A DNA stretch of 58,000 nucleotides. It comes from Cryptomeria japonica (lineage: Eukaryota; Streptophyta; Pinopsida; Cupressales; Cupressaceae). This document shows, in pieces, positions 32,989-43,960 of this stretch. Below the pieces are notes generated by a model. That model worked only from the letters and a program-made list of their open reading frames with translations, was not told the DNA's origin and searched no databases. Position 1 is the stretch's first letter. Each line of letters opens with the position of its first letter. Both the position numbers and the translations under genes were made by a program. Location of the stretch: positions 234,168,396 through 234,226,395 of the forward strand of contig NC_081406.1 in the NCBI RefSeq assembly GCF_030272615.1. Reading direction: 5' to 3'.

Positions 32989-33891
32989 CCCCCCGTTACG
33001 TGTAGCTAGCTGAATAGATAAATATGAGGAATGGATAAAACCCAATTGAGAAAAACTCCTAACCATTTATTCAAAATAAAGGAAAAAGCTCCAATTGTCA
33101 ATGAAGAACTGCAAATGAAACCATATTGCAACATGATTATATCAGAGTCATAGAGACCACTGCACGAGATGTAGTTGTACATATTTTGGATTGCTCAATT
33201 GGATGAACATATAGGTACATGGTCTCCAAATACAGAAACTAATCATCTAAAGACAAGAAGATATGATTCCACGAAAAGTGCACGAAACTGGAAAAATTCA
33301 TAGATATCCTTCAGTTGGGATGAAGCCATTATTAATCCAATGCTCAATATTGTCCCACTAGAAAGAAACTCTAGAAGCACTCGAGTATGTGACTCTAGAA
33401 TCTCATGTAGTCAGGAACCTTGCTAGAAAAAATCTCTGGGAGCAAACAAAGTTGCAACACTGGAATCTCATGTAGATAGAAATTTAGAATAAAAGAAAAC
33501 TTTGGGTTGCCATTTGGAGGGAGAGTGCGGAGCTTGGTGGTTAATTAGCAACTTTTAGAGTTTGTTTATTGATGAAGCTTATTAAAAGAAACCTATACTA
33601 GGTGTTTAAGCAGAAACCCCCATATTCAATTTTTAAAACATGTACAATTTTTAAAGAATCAACATAGTAAGAATGAAAGAAGAATGCAAAATATTATGGG
33701 AGGAAGATGCATGTATCTAGAAATAAAGGTTTACATCTGCTTCCATGTTGGTGATAATCTTCATAGAAATTTGCCTGCAAATATAGAGAAGAACTCATTT
33801 GCAAAAGATAAATTGAAATAAAAAGCAGATCATAGCTTCACACAATATACAAATGAATTCACACTCATATAAGACTAAGCTCTGATACCAT

Positions 33892-34269
33892 GTAAATTTT
33901 TACTTAAACCTACACAATAAGAATCTAGCTAGGAAAGGAAGAACACAACTTAGAACAAAGAGAAAATTTGAGAGCAAAAAATAAGAATAAAACTGTCTCA
34001 TTGATTGATATTTTACAAGAATGACTTACAATATATAAAGCCTCTATGAAAGCATAAAATAAAGGAAAAAACAAAAGCCTCTCTTAAAGCATAAAATAGA
34101 GAGATAAAAAATAGTAATAAATCTATCTACCTTGGTTAGCTTACAATTGCTGCAATAACCCATAAAATACCGATAAAATAGATTGTGGTGTTTGTTATCA
34201 AAGAAAAACATGGAAAAACCAAAAAAATAGATCGAGCAGATTGTCTTGCCATTGAAGATTGTGCTAACA
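33892..34269 (-). repeat. Middle LTR of a related family
   Basis: It runs from TGTAAATTTTTAC to GTGCTAACA. It shares layout and short words with the outer LTRs (TTGATTGAT, CAATATATAA, GCTAACA) but is clearly a different family. Immediately left is CTCTGATACCA, the exact complement of the initiator tRNA-Met primer site core. Immediately right is CCCCCCCTTAAG, a purine tract on the coding strand. Confidence 0.65.
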
Positions 34270-34673
34270 CCCCCCCTTAAGTGTAACTAAGGAGACTAAA
34301 GCCTAAGGATAGAGGAAAGAGGAAAGAGGAAAGAGGGAAAACCCATTGGAAACAAACCCCCCCCCTCAAAATAAACACTAACTTTGCAGGACAACTTCTA
34401 TCCTGTAATTTCCTTCACCCTAAGAAGGTCTTGCAGAAAGTGAAAAAGATAGAGCCCATTTGTGCCTCCACAAATAAGAGAATGAATATCAACACAGAAT
34501 GTAGTAGGACGAATACTGTACTAGGTTCCTCTGCAACAAATGATGCTTCTTCCTTTTGGAAAATAGAAACCTTGAGCTGTCAAATTGTTGAATTCCCAGT
34601 CAAGTGAAGTGTGTGAAGGAATCAAAATGAATGGTTCTTGAAAATACTCATATTTCTCCAATCTGATGCTGAA

Positions 34674-35288
34674 CTATGACTTTACCATACAAGATTCAAG
34701 AATAGTGTCCACTGAAGTGTGAGATTTGTTCGAATGTGAATCAAGATGTGTCAAGATAATAGTTTGGAGTGGTTGAGAGAGAGAAAGAGAATCCAAACCA
34801 AAAGAATATGCATCTTGATGTGAGTTGACATCAGAGAGATGGCATGTATCCTCAATATTGTCATAATGATCAAGAAGAGATTCAACAAACAAATGATAAA
34901 TGTCTAACATGATGATTTCTCTCTCATCAGGAGGACAAAAATGAACTTGCTGAAGATGATCCGAGGTAGTATTCGAAGAAGCTGAAATCTCTGTCAAAAT
35001 CGTAGGTGGAGTTGATTGAATAGTTGCCAATATTGGAGGTGTAGAAAGAGGAGAAGTAGGAAGAGATGTCTCTATGTAATCAAGACAATCAAGCCTCTTC
35101 CAATAAGAGATTTCCTCTTTAGTGTCATCATCATACATAGGATCATCATCATTATCAAGGGAGAGAAGAATATCTATAGTTGGATCATCTGTGAATGGAG
35201 GTTCAATGGGATCTCCATACATCTCCCATAAAGTGGCCCAAAGAGTGCGAGGGCACTCAATGAGTGATAGAGCCATGTTCACCAACAC
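34674..35288 (-). CDS. Intact 204-codon ORF inside the compact LTR element, function unknown
   Basis: It begins MLVNMALSLIECPRTLWATL and ends ESCMVKS-stop. The frame has no interruption, unlike almost every other element gene in the window. It is acidic: runs such as SLDNDDDPMYDDDTKEEIS sit near residues 45-65, and Ser/Thr/Pro-rich stretches (SLPTSPLSTPPILATIQSTP) follow. Leu- and Ser-rich motifs lie near the end. No signal peptide, membrane segment, zinc motif or catalytic signature is visible. It shares the orientation of the element, so it may be its internal transcript's product or a captured host gene fragment. It may also be open by chance because of low-complexity composition. Confidence 0.4.
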   Translation of the reverse strand: MLVNMALSLIECPRTLWATLWEMYGDPIEPPFTDDPTIDILLSLDNDDDPMYDDDTKEEISYWKRLDCLDYIETSLPTSPLSTPPILATIQSTPPTILTEISASSNTTSDHLQQVHFCPPDEREIIMLDIYHLFVESLLDHYDNIEDTCHLSDVNSHQDAYSFGLDSLSLSQPLQTIILTHLDSHSNKSHTSVDTILESCMVKS

Positions 35289-35662
35289 TTAAACCAATTA
35301 ATCCTAAGACATGATCATTTCTACTTTCCCATGCAGATTTCTGCCAACAAGTACCTGGTTATGGAATAAGACCATACAAATGTGGAAATAGATGAATCCA
35401 TTGACAATGCTTTAGGATTCCATCATGCCAAGACTTGTAGCTTCCTTCTTCCAAAGTGATGATAGATGGATGATATTTTATTCCCATTCTGGACTTAGAT
35501 TACCCCCTTTTGGAACTTTATTTCAGTTCATGAATACATAAACAAAATTAGCAGACAACCTCCAAGACAGTGAAAAAATTCATTCTTAAACAACTCTGAT
35601 CTTCAAAAACTGCAAAAGATTGTTATGCTTCTTCTTTCCCGCACCCGTGCACTATGATACTA

Positions 35663-35977
35663 TGTAAAATTATTTGATAAACCTGTGAAAACCAAGAACA
35701 CTGGTAGTGCTGCAAATTACATAATTGCATAAATTGAGAAGAAATAAAAAATTATGAATAACAAACTGCTTGATTGACTTAGGAATGCGTATAATATATA
35801 AATAAAATATAAGCCCTCTAAAATGGCAACAACCAACTAGAAAATAGGCTTTTATCTTTATGCAAGATTGGAAAAATCCATGCAAGATTTCACAACTAAG
35901 CAATCATAATCCTAAAGATTGCACAACTAGTAAACTTATCTAGAGGATTATTCTACATAGAATATTCTACACTAACA
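35663..35977 (-). repeat. Right outer LTR (5' LTR)
   Basis: It runs from TGTAAAATTATTTG to CTACACTAACA. It is about 34 bp longer than the left copy. Part of this comes from a short internal duplication in which GATT(G/T)CACAACTA occurs twice near 35886-35928. To its left, on the coding strand, TAGTATCATAGTGC resembles the initiator tRNA-Met primer site. Confidence 0.8.
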
Positions 35978-36048
35978 CATCAGAGAACCCTCATGTCCTA
36001 AACCATCAATCCAACATATTAAATTCTGATAGGGAGCACCCTTCGAAC

Positions 36049-36790
36049 CTCTTAGTAGTGGCAAGGAACTTAGATGTTGGTAACTTCATATTGCAACAAT
36101 TTTTCTTTCAAGAAATTAATGAGATTAATATTACTATCCAGAGGGTCAAGAGTAAACTAGATAACTTGAAGGACCTGAATTCAAATTGGTTAGAGAAGGA
36201 AGGAGGTAATATGGTTGTTTCCCTACAAAAATTTGTTAAGAATATAGAACATATGAAGGAATATTTTAGAGGGAGAATTATGAGACTAGAAACAAACTAC
36301 AAGAAGATTAATGATAATCTAATTACATTGGTCAACTTTAGCTACAAGGTTATCAAGTGTCATGCTGAAAGTGTTAGAGTTATGATAGAATTTTTTTAAA
36401 GGGCTCAAGAAGGCAAATATTTCTTCATTGATATTGATGTTCTTGAGAAAGGCAAGCATGCTACTTAGGAGGAGGGTAAAGGCCCTTGTACTCGTACTAG
36501 AGTGAGCAACAAGAAGATGGTGGACCAAGCTGCACAAGATGTGAAAGATATGAAGAAGTTGTCCATGAACCTATCTCACCTTGAAGTGAAAGTTGTTGAA
36601 GCCCTGAATAATTTGAATTAGTTGTTTTGTCATGTTCTATAGTGTTGCGTTCTTTATTGGACTTTTGTATGTCTTGGTTGCCTATTTTCTTATGGTTTAC
36701 TTATGGTATTCTAATGACGGCCTTTTGTAAAAAGGGTTTCAGGCCCTTCAAAACCTGCTTGATCCCTTTAATCGAAAAAATAGGAGAAAC
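36049..36790 (+). pseudogene. LINE-tailed element with coiled-coil ORF
   Basis: From about 36058 the plus strand reads MARNLDVGNFILQQFFFQEI, then a long heptad-like stretch (INITIQRVKSKLDNLKDLNS; KNIEHMKEYFRGRIMRLETN). It continues past stops near 36399 and 36466 to KDMKKLSMNLSHLEVKVVEA and a stop near 36618. The protein would be a coiled coil. About 110 bp after the stop comes GGGTTTCAGGCCCTTCAAAA followed by CCTG and an A-rich end. This tail closely resembles the one ending the LINE derivative at 28080-28158. It is therefore probably another trans-mobilised LINE derivative with a different ORF. Target duplications were not found. Confidence 0.5.
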
Positions 36791-36859
36791 AAAAGTTTCC
36801 TATATGATGGAATAAAATTAAAATAATAGGAAAATAAAACAACTCTAATACAAACTAAA

Positions 36860-37423
36860 AAAAACATATAGAGTTGTTCTCCTTCACTACATAGTTGGCA
36901 AAATTCCGAAAAAAAAAATAAAAAAATAGAGTTGTAAACAATTTACAATTTCTATTCAACTTGAAAATATAATTTACAAAAATTCAAACTAAGGTTACAA
37001 ATAGTTTACTATCAGAGTTGTTGCCACAATTGATTATAAAACTATAGAGAGTTGCACGTTGTGAATTCTCTATCCATAGCTGCATATGAATTTTTTTCAT
37101 GCCTATTGTTGCACTACACTCCCTTAACAAACTGTGTGACTTCTAAATATTTCTTTCTTCTCTACCCTACTCATAAAAACCTATTTCACACACCTTTCAA
37201 ATCTGATTTTTGCTAATTTTTTATATTATTTTATATTTTGTCTTATTCTTGTCTCTACCAAAATTAGTTTCCTTGTCAAATTTAGGCTTACCTACTAGGA
37301 TCTACTCTATCATAAAAATTTACTATTGTTATAACATCAAATAAAAAAGAGGGGTTAAGATCTCCAACAACCTATGCAATTACTTCCTATCAGATGGCTT
37401 AGGAATAAAAATAAATTCCAACA
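36860..37423 (-). repeat. Presumed 3' LTR of an old copia element
   Basis: On the coding strand, the purine tract CTAAGGGGAAG is followed at 37423 by TGTTGGAATTTATTTTTATT, a typical LTR start, so the LTR extends leftwards. Its left boundary is not defined, and the value given is a guess. No matching second copy was identified to the right. Confidence 0.4.
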
Positions 37424-39299
37424 CTTCCCCTTAGTCTTAAGCCATTTTTATGCTCATTTTAGAATTTTAGGCTAAATATTACCAATTGTAGATATATCTA
37501 GACCTCATTATAATTTATTTCTAATGTTATTTCTGATGGCTCCAAACTTGTTGCAATTCTATCCATGATGCCAAAACTACTTCTTAGGCACCCTAAATGT
37601 CTCTATTGAGTGGCTTTGTAAAAATATTCACAAGTTTTTGCTTGAATATACAATACTTGACTTTGATCTCACCATTTTAAACCAACTCCCTTGTGAAGTG
37701 ATACTTGATTTCTTTGTGATTTCTTTCTTATGGTAGATTGGATTTTTGTCAACAATATTGATGATATTAGTTAGATTTACTAAAGAAATACTAGTTAGAT
37801 CCCATGTTCCATTTCTCTCTATTTCATCTATCATCTCATCCATGGCATCACATTATTTCTCTTATTTCAAAACATCCTAAAAGTAAATTTTATCATTGTG
37901 AGTAAATTATGCAAATGTCAAGGATTCATCTAAATCTTCATCATACATATCATTTTGATAAATCTACCTTAGAATTTTCATCTTTCTTAGTATCACAAAG
38001 GTGAGAGTGGGGTTTGAACTCCCACCACCGCCACCATCACCACCACCAACACCACCACCATCACCACCACCAACACCACCACCACCACTACTACTTTTCT
38101 ATGCCAAAAGTCTTTGGATCCTTTTCTTAACTACTTTTGCTAATTGTATAATAGCTCAAAGTTGTTCGAAGGTCTATGTAACTAAATTTTGTAGCTATCT
38201 AAGTTGTCTCTTCTATATATATTTGGAGCTCTTTGGATCTAACTGTTGGAATCCATACATGTTGTTGCATTAGCTTACTACTCTTCATGCCATTAATATT
38301 CATCATTAATGGGCACTCAAAGTAAATTATATTTTGTATTCCTTTGTATTTGATCATACTTATTTCCATCTCAAGATAGTTCTATTCTTCATATGAGTCA
38401 CTCAATTTTTCTAGAAAGTATAATTTGTTGTCATCTCCTTAATGCCTTGATTGATGCAAAATTTTATAGACCCATAACTTCTAATTGTAGTCATCTATGA
38501 AGGTAATAAAATATTAACTCTTCCTTTTTGAAATGGTTCTCACAGAGCCACACAAATATATAATGTATTATCTCCAATGGTGCTCTTGTGCTTCTAGAGT
38601 TGCTTGATTGAAAAGGCTACCTATTATTCTTAACTAAAATTCATGATTCGCATTTACCTTCAAGTTCTAAAATGGCTAGTAAACCTCTTGTCATACTTAT
38701 CCTGGACAAAAGAATTAGACCAAAATAGCCAAAAATGTACATAGCTTAGATTCCAATGTCTAGAAGGGTTATGAATAATAATCTTTTAGATTTATTTTAG
38801 TTATATTACTGTACATTTATTATGATTGAAAGATGTAGTTCTATAAGGTGGGTTGATATTTACATGTTTGTATCCTCAAAAGAAGCAATCTATTCTTTGT
38901 CATTCTCACTATTATAATAATATTCTTGGTCGCATACTTGTCAAACATGACACATTCTCCTTTATCCATTAGCTCTTTGTAAGTTCTTTAGACCAGCTAT
39001 CCCACACTCAAGAGGTTGCATATATCCCCTTGAAAGTAATATTTTTTCTATCTCCTTCTTATCTTACTTGGTGCAAATCAAAATAGAGCCTTTTCCAACA
39101 ACAATAATAGTTTCATTATTGCCCATTTTTATCTCAAATATAACATTTTATCAATAAATTCAAATAAAATTTCATTACTACAAATGCATTCATTAGATCC
39201 ACTATCCAAATACCACACTTTAGTCTTGTTGGTGTGGTTTTATGCACATTCAAAATAGAATAAAATACCCAAAGATATCCCATTCTCTCTATTGGATAT
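37424..39299 (-). pseudogene. Old minus-strand Ty1/copia pol remnant (protease, integrase, reverse transcriptase)
   Basis: Read right to left. VWYLDSGSNECICSNEILFE near 39225-39165 is the copia protease D-S-G region. TRAPLEIIHYIFVWLCENHF, with degraded downstream blocks at about 38600-38450, fits the start of the integrase core. AMDEMIDEIERNGTWDLTS near 37845-37800 is the first block of copia reverse transcriptase. Stops and frameshifts are frequent, and a CCA/CCACCA microsatellite has expanded inside it at 38019-38092. The copy ends at 37423 with a purine tract and LTR. On its right it is interrupted at 39300 by the younger plus-strand copia element. Confidence 0.65.
38019..38092. repeat. 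CCA/CCACCACCAT microsatellite
   Basis: About 74 bp of CCACCA-rich repeat with AAC and ATC interruptions. It produces a spurious proline-rich plus-strand frame. Confidence 0.9.
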
Positions 39300-40603
39300 T
39301 GTTGAGAAGTTTGCTAGAATAATGTGTTGTCATTGATGTAACCATATTACTCTATGTGTTTCATTGTTGCAATCAGATTAAATGAGTTGGGTTGGCCAGT
39401 ATGTTGTAGGCAAGTTGTTATGGATTAAAAGGTTTTGAGATAAGTATCTCTAGTTGATTTAGCTAATGTTTTAGAGGTCTGGATAGTGATTTGATCAAGT
39501 TATGAGATCAGGTATTGAAGTTGGTTTCTTAGTTGTTTGTGTTGAGTAATGTTCTGGATTATTTTCCAAATTTTTGTGTGTTCTAATATTTTGGTTTGCA
39601 AATTTCGTAGAGTGTTTGGGACATTCATATGTGTTCTCAATTCAGATGGTTCATTATTTTGAGGTTTGCAAGTGAACCTTTTAGCTTGATAGTCAGTTCA
39701 ATGAGTGTTCTTGAGGTTCAGTATAATGTTGCTTGTGGATGTTTCTAGATCATGTTCTATGTTGATGGTCTGCATTAATCATTGTGCTCGTTATTGATGA
39801 TTTCCTTAGTATGTTCGTGTTATGTGATATTCTTGGCCGACAAGATGATTCCATTTTATTGAGGATATTCGAGGCATAACTATTGAAAGTGTTTCTTGTT
39901 CTAGGTGTTGGTTTAGGTCCATACTATGTCTTAGCCGACATGTTTTTGGTATGCATATAATGTTGCAGCCTACGTGGTTTTATTCTTGTAATTTGTGATG
40001 AGTGTTGAGCTGACCATGAAATATAGGTTGATGATTTGTATAAATGTATTTAATAATCATATGAGAGATGTACTTGCATGGTATTTGTGAGTGTATTTGA
40101 ATGTGTGTGATCGGATAAGTGTGCGAGAAATTTTTTTGATCCTTCGGAAGTGTTAAGAAGTGTGGCAAAGCAGATTAGACTATGTGCTTAACTGAAACTG
40201 TAAATAGGCATGAGGAGATGCTATTCTATTAGTTCATGATCTTCCCAATGTATTCTGAATGTTTTTGCAAGATACAGAGTATTCCAAAGGGTTGTTGTCC
40301 TTCTTGTTATGTGTTTTGAGAAGTGAGCTCTAGGCAGTGTGCCTAAATGCACGTGCATTCCCCATTGTTATATTTCATATACTTCCTAAGGGTATCATCT
40401 CATTATGGTGTGTTCCCATCATGGTTTTTCCCTTAACCGGGTTTTCCATGTCAAAAATCTTGGTGTTATGTGTGTTATTGGTGTGGTGTTGATTTGTTCT
40501 TTCATTGTTAATTATCAGATCTGAAATTGTGTTTAAGTTAAGTAAATTTTTTGAGCAAATTGATTTCGCCCCTCCCTTCTCTGTTTCCTGCATTGTGCCA
40601 ACA
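39300..40603 (+). repeat. 5' LTR of the copia element
   Basis: TGTTGAGAAG to GTGCCAACA, 1304 bp. It matches 45102-46429 through blocks such as GTTGTCATTGATGT, GATAAGTATCT, AATAATCATATGAGAGATGT and GTGTGCGAGAAA. Confidence 0.9.
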
Positions 40604-40605
40604 AT

Positions 40606-40617
40606 TGGTATAAGAGA
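40606..40617 (+). promoter_or_regulatory. Primer-binding site of the copia element
   Basis: TGGTATAAGAGA lies three bases after the 5' LTR. It matches the initiator tRNA-Met complement TGGTATCAGAGC at 10 of 12 positions. Confidence 0.75.
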
Positions 40618-40659
40618 TAGATACTCTTAAAAAAGCTTGACCACTTGAGGTAATCCAAG

Positions 40660-41322
40660 ATGGAAAACTATGTTTACAAGAAGGATAGTCCTAGATTTGA
40701 TGGAATGAACTACACTCTTTGGAAAAATTGGATGGAGTGTCACTTGAGATGCATTGATAAAGATTACTGGAAGATTACTAAGAATGTGTATAATGTTCCT
40801 CCGAATGGTTCTACAACTCTAGATGAGATAAAGGAATATGAATTTAATATTAGAGCCAAGGAAGCATTGTCGAGTTCCTTGACTAATTCTGAGATGACTA
40901 ATGTGATGGATTTGCAGACTACTCATGAGATCTGGAATAAGTTATAGACTTTGTATGAAGATGACAGCCATGTGAAAGTTGCTAAGTTGCAGAGCCTAAA
41001 GGGAAAGTATAAGATGCTGAAGATGGCCGAAGATGAGAACATTACCTCTTTTATGGAGAAAGTGAATGAGCTTGTTTTGAAAATCAGACGTTCCGGTGCA
41101 GTGTTGGAAGAATTAGAGATTGTAGCTAAAGTGTTGAGATCCTTGCCTCTTGATTACAAACACAAAGCTTCTGCTATTGAGGAGATCTGGATTGTGACAA
41201 ATGTGACTAGAGACATGATAATCGGAAAGCTTGCTACCTTTGAGTTGATTTTATTTGGTGAATCTCTTGCTAAGGCAAAATCTACATTCAAAACTACTAT
41301 TTTTCAGAAAGCACAAATATGA
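40660..41322 (+). pseudogene. Copia gag
   Basis: It starts MENYVYKKDSPRFDGMNYTL WKNWMECHL, the usual F-x-G-x-NY-x-x-W start of copia Gag. The capsid-like blocks AKEALSSSLTNSEM, HEIWNKL, VAKLQSLKGKYKMLKM and SFMEKVNELVLKI follow, then VLRSLPLDYKHKASAIEE. One TAG at 40945-40947 interrupts it (a Gln is expected there), and the frame shifts near 41300. The nucleocapsid zinc knuckle normally found after this is not seen cleanly; YFSCSKIENSTSRC near 41440-41485 may be its remnant. Confidence 0.8.
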
Positions 41323-42244
41323 TCCAAAAGAAAGTTCTATAGGGGTGTCTAGATATGAGAAAGAGATGAGGGAACTTGAAGCCCTTATTGCCAGAAGATT
41401 GTCGAAAGGAGCTGATATGTATGAAGGGAAGTTGCCTCTTAACTATTTTTCATGTAGTAAGATAGAAAATTCTACCTCAAGGTGTCTAAGAAGAGCTCTT
41501 AAGTCCAAGCCATACAAGCCTAAATATTATAAGAAATGTTATTATGCTATTGATGAAGGTGTGGCATATGATGAATTTGATAAGGGAAATTCAGGAAATG
41601 AATGTGTGTTTATTAGTGTCAAGGAAGATAATCCAGTGACTACTAATTCTACTAGCTACATTAATGAGGAGAAATCTTTGGTAGATAAAGTTGAAGAGAA
41701 AGATGAATGTGTTATTGATAGTGGTTGCTCTCATCATATGATAGGTGATAAGAGTAATTTTGTGAGTATGGAAAAGTGTGATGGCAGTGTAGTAAGAATT
41801 GGCAGTGAAAAAGTTGGTATAATCTGTGGTAGAGGTTCTAGTTCTCTTGATGGTAATAATAACACTGATGATGTTTTGTATGTTGAAGGTCTAAAGCATA
41901 ATCTTTTGAGTGTTGGACAGATGGTTGACAAGGGATATGATTTACAATTCAAGAATAGCAAATGTAAGATCTTGAGTGGTTCTAGAATTGAAATTGCTTC
42001 AAGTACAAAGACTAAAGGTATTATTTTTCACTTGAATGTTGGCGGTAAAATTTATTTGATTGCTCAGATTGATGAAAGTTGTTTATGTCCTAGAAGAATG
42101 TGTCATGCAAATTTTGATTACATAGTTAAGATAAGTTCTACTCAAGTAGTGAGAGATCTTCCTAAGTTGGTGAAACCTACTAATCTGGTATGCAAGGAAT
42201 GTCAATTAGGGAAGCAAACAAGAGTTGCTTTCAAAAGAAAATAG
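41323..42244 (+). pseudogene. Copia protease and integrase N-terminal zinc domain
   Basis: ECVIDSGCSHHMIGDKSNFV near 41707-41764 is the aspartic protease active site (D-S-G). DVLYVEGLKHNLLSVGQMVD near 41870-41930 is the conserved C-terminal protease flank. Then CHANFDYIVKISSTQVV and CKECQLGKQTR (42100-42225) form the pre-integrase zinc-binding segment, in which the first His position reads Pro (CPRRMCHANF). The frame is open from 41255 to 42244 and ends at TAG. Confidence 0.8.
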
Positions 42245-43010
42245 TTTAGTTCTAATGGAATATTGGATCTTGTGCATATTGATTTATGCGGTCCTTCTAG
42301 AGTGATAAGCTTGTAGGGTGACATGTATTTAATGTTTCTAATTGATGACTATTCAAGAATGATGTAGGTTACTTTCTTAAGGGAGAACTATGAAGACTAG
42401 GAGAAATTCAAGATTTTCAAAGCTATGGTTGAGATGGAGACTAGACTAAAGCTGAAGTGTCTAAGATCTCACAAAGGTGGTGAATTCACTTTTGATGAGT
42501 TCAATGTTTTTTGTGAAGAGCATGGAGTAAAGAGATAGTTATCTACTTCACGAACCCCTCAACAAAATGGTGTTGTGGAGAGGAAGAATAAAATAATTCA
42601 GGAAGTTGCAAGAACCATGAGGATTGAAGGAAATGTTCTGCATATCTATTGCAACGAAGATGTGATAATTGCTATATACACTCTTAACTAGGCGCATATC
42701 AAAGGTGGTACCAGTAAGACTACTTATGAGTTATGGTTTGGTCATGTTCCTACAATTATATATTTGAAATTTTTGGAAGTAAATTCTATATATCAGAAGA
42801 GATGAATATTAAAGGAAGTTTGATGCTAGATATGGTGAAGGAATTTTTCTTGGTTATTCTACTAAGAGTAAGGCCTACTAGTGTTATAATAATAGATTGA
42901 GGAAGGTATTTAAAAGTGCTAATGTGAAAGTTGATGAAGGTAATGAGTATTAGCCCAGATTCTCTAAATATAATTTAGATGATCAGATTGTTAGCGCTGA
43001 TAAAGGAAAG
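42245..43010 (+). pseudogene. Copia integrase core
   Basis: Seen in broken order of frames: DLVHIDLCGPSRVISL holds the first catalytic Asp. FLIDDYSRM, RSHKGGEFTFDEFNVFCEEH (second acidic site region, where His replaces the usual Asp) and TSRTPQQNGVVERKN (third catalytic Glu) follow. TYELWFGHVP is the post-core block. At least six in-frame TAG codons and a frameshift near 42780 make it inactive. Confidence 0.8.
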
Positions 43011-43013
43011 CAA

Positions 43014-43960
43014 GTGCAGACCCAAAATCAAATTCTGATTGTTTTGGAAAAGCCTGAGAATGAAGGAGAAGGTACAAGTGCTAATGCAAAAGAAAGACCT
43101 CAAGAGTATGGAAATCAAGAAAATCCTAAGATTCCCAGGTATGTGAGTCTAAATCATTTAGAGAATCAAATCATAGGTGATAAGAATAAAGGTGTGATGA
43201 CTAGGAGAAGAATTACTGAAGAATATTGCTTAATTTCTAAGATTGAACCTAAAGATGTTAGTCAAGAATGAAAAGATAAAAATTAGGTTAAAGCAATGGA
43301 AGAAGAATTGAACCAGATTGAAAAGAATAATACATGGATTCTTGCTCCCAGACCTAAGGATAAAAATGTAATTGGAACTAAATGGGCGTTTCATAACAAA
43401 TTGAATGAAAAAGGCAAATTTTTGAGGAATAAAGCAAGACTTGTTTGCAAGGTTTTTTCTCGGATGGAAATAATTGATTTTGAGGAGAATTTTGCTCCAG
43501 TAGATAGAATTGAAGATGTTAGATTATTTATTGCTTATGCTACTTACAAAGATTTCAAAGTTTATTAGATTATCAAGTCAACCTTTCTTAATGGTGAATT
43601 GGAAGAAGAAGTTTATATTGAGCAACCAGATGGATTTCAGTTGATAGATCAGAAAGATATGGTTTGTAGATTGAAGAAAGCACTGTATGGATTGAAGCAA
43701 GCCCCAAGAGCTTGGTATGCCAGATTGGATAAGTATTTGATGAAGATTGAATTCAATAAAGGTACTGCTGATAGTAATCTATAGTTCAATATTGATAATG
43801 ATAACATTTTAATTGTTGAAATATTTATTGATGACATTATTTTTGGAGGGAATGATAGTCTGTGCAAGAAGTTTTTTGATGATATTCAGAATGAGTTTGA
43901 GATGTCTATGATTGGTGATGAAATTCTTTTTGGGATTGCAAATTACTTAGCTGGATAAAG
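43014..43960 (+). pseudogene. Copia reverse transcriptase
   Basis: After a linker with PKIPRYVSLNHLENQIIGD, the RT blocks appear. These are EEELNQIEKNNTWILAPRP, VIGTKWAFHNKLNEKG, RNKARLVCKVFS, FAPVDRIEDVRLFIAYA, TFLNGELEEEVYIEQPDGF, LYGLKQAPRAWYARLD and FIDDIIFGG near 43823-43850, which is the catalytic Asp-Asp motif. TAG codons occur at 43566, 43782 and elsewhere, and the frame breaks near 43930. It copies element RNA into DNA in intact relatives. Confidence 0.85.

Larger units (their letters stand above)
32708..35977 (-). mobile_element. Compact minus-strand LTR retrotransposon assembly with three LTRs
   Basis: Outer LTRs of one family lie at 32708-32988 and 35663-35977 in direct orientation. 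On the coding strand a purine tract (GGGGGG) precedes the left LTR, and a primer site resembling initiator tRNA-Met lies left of the right LTR. Between them, a different but related LTR (33892-34269) has a perfect primer site on its left (33879-33891) and a purine tract on its right (34270-34276). That is the reverse of what a simple nested element would show. No gag, protease, reverse transcriptase or integrase motif is present. The one long open frame is 34674-35288. Small LTRs and no polymerase fit a non-autonomous (TRIM- or LARD-like) element. Confidence 0.65.

Noticed and set aside
33892-34269. Simple nested solo LTR
   Set aside because: A solo LTR insertion would not carry a primer site on one side and a purine tract on the other.
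38001-38273. Proline-rich plus-strand frame
   Set aside because: It is generated by the CCA microsatellite inside an old minus-strand copia element.
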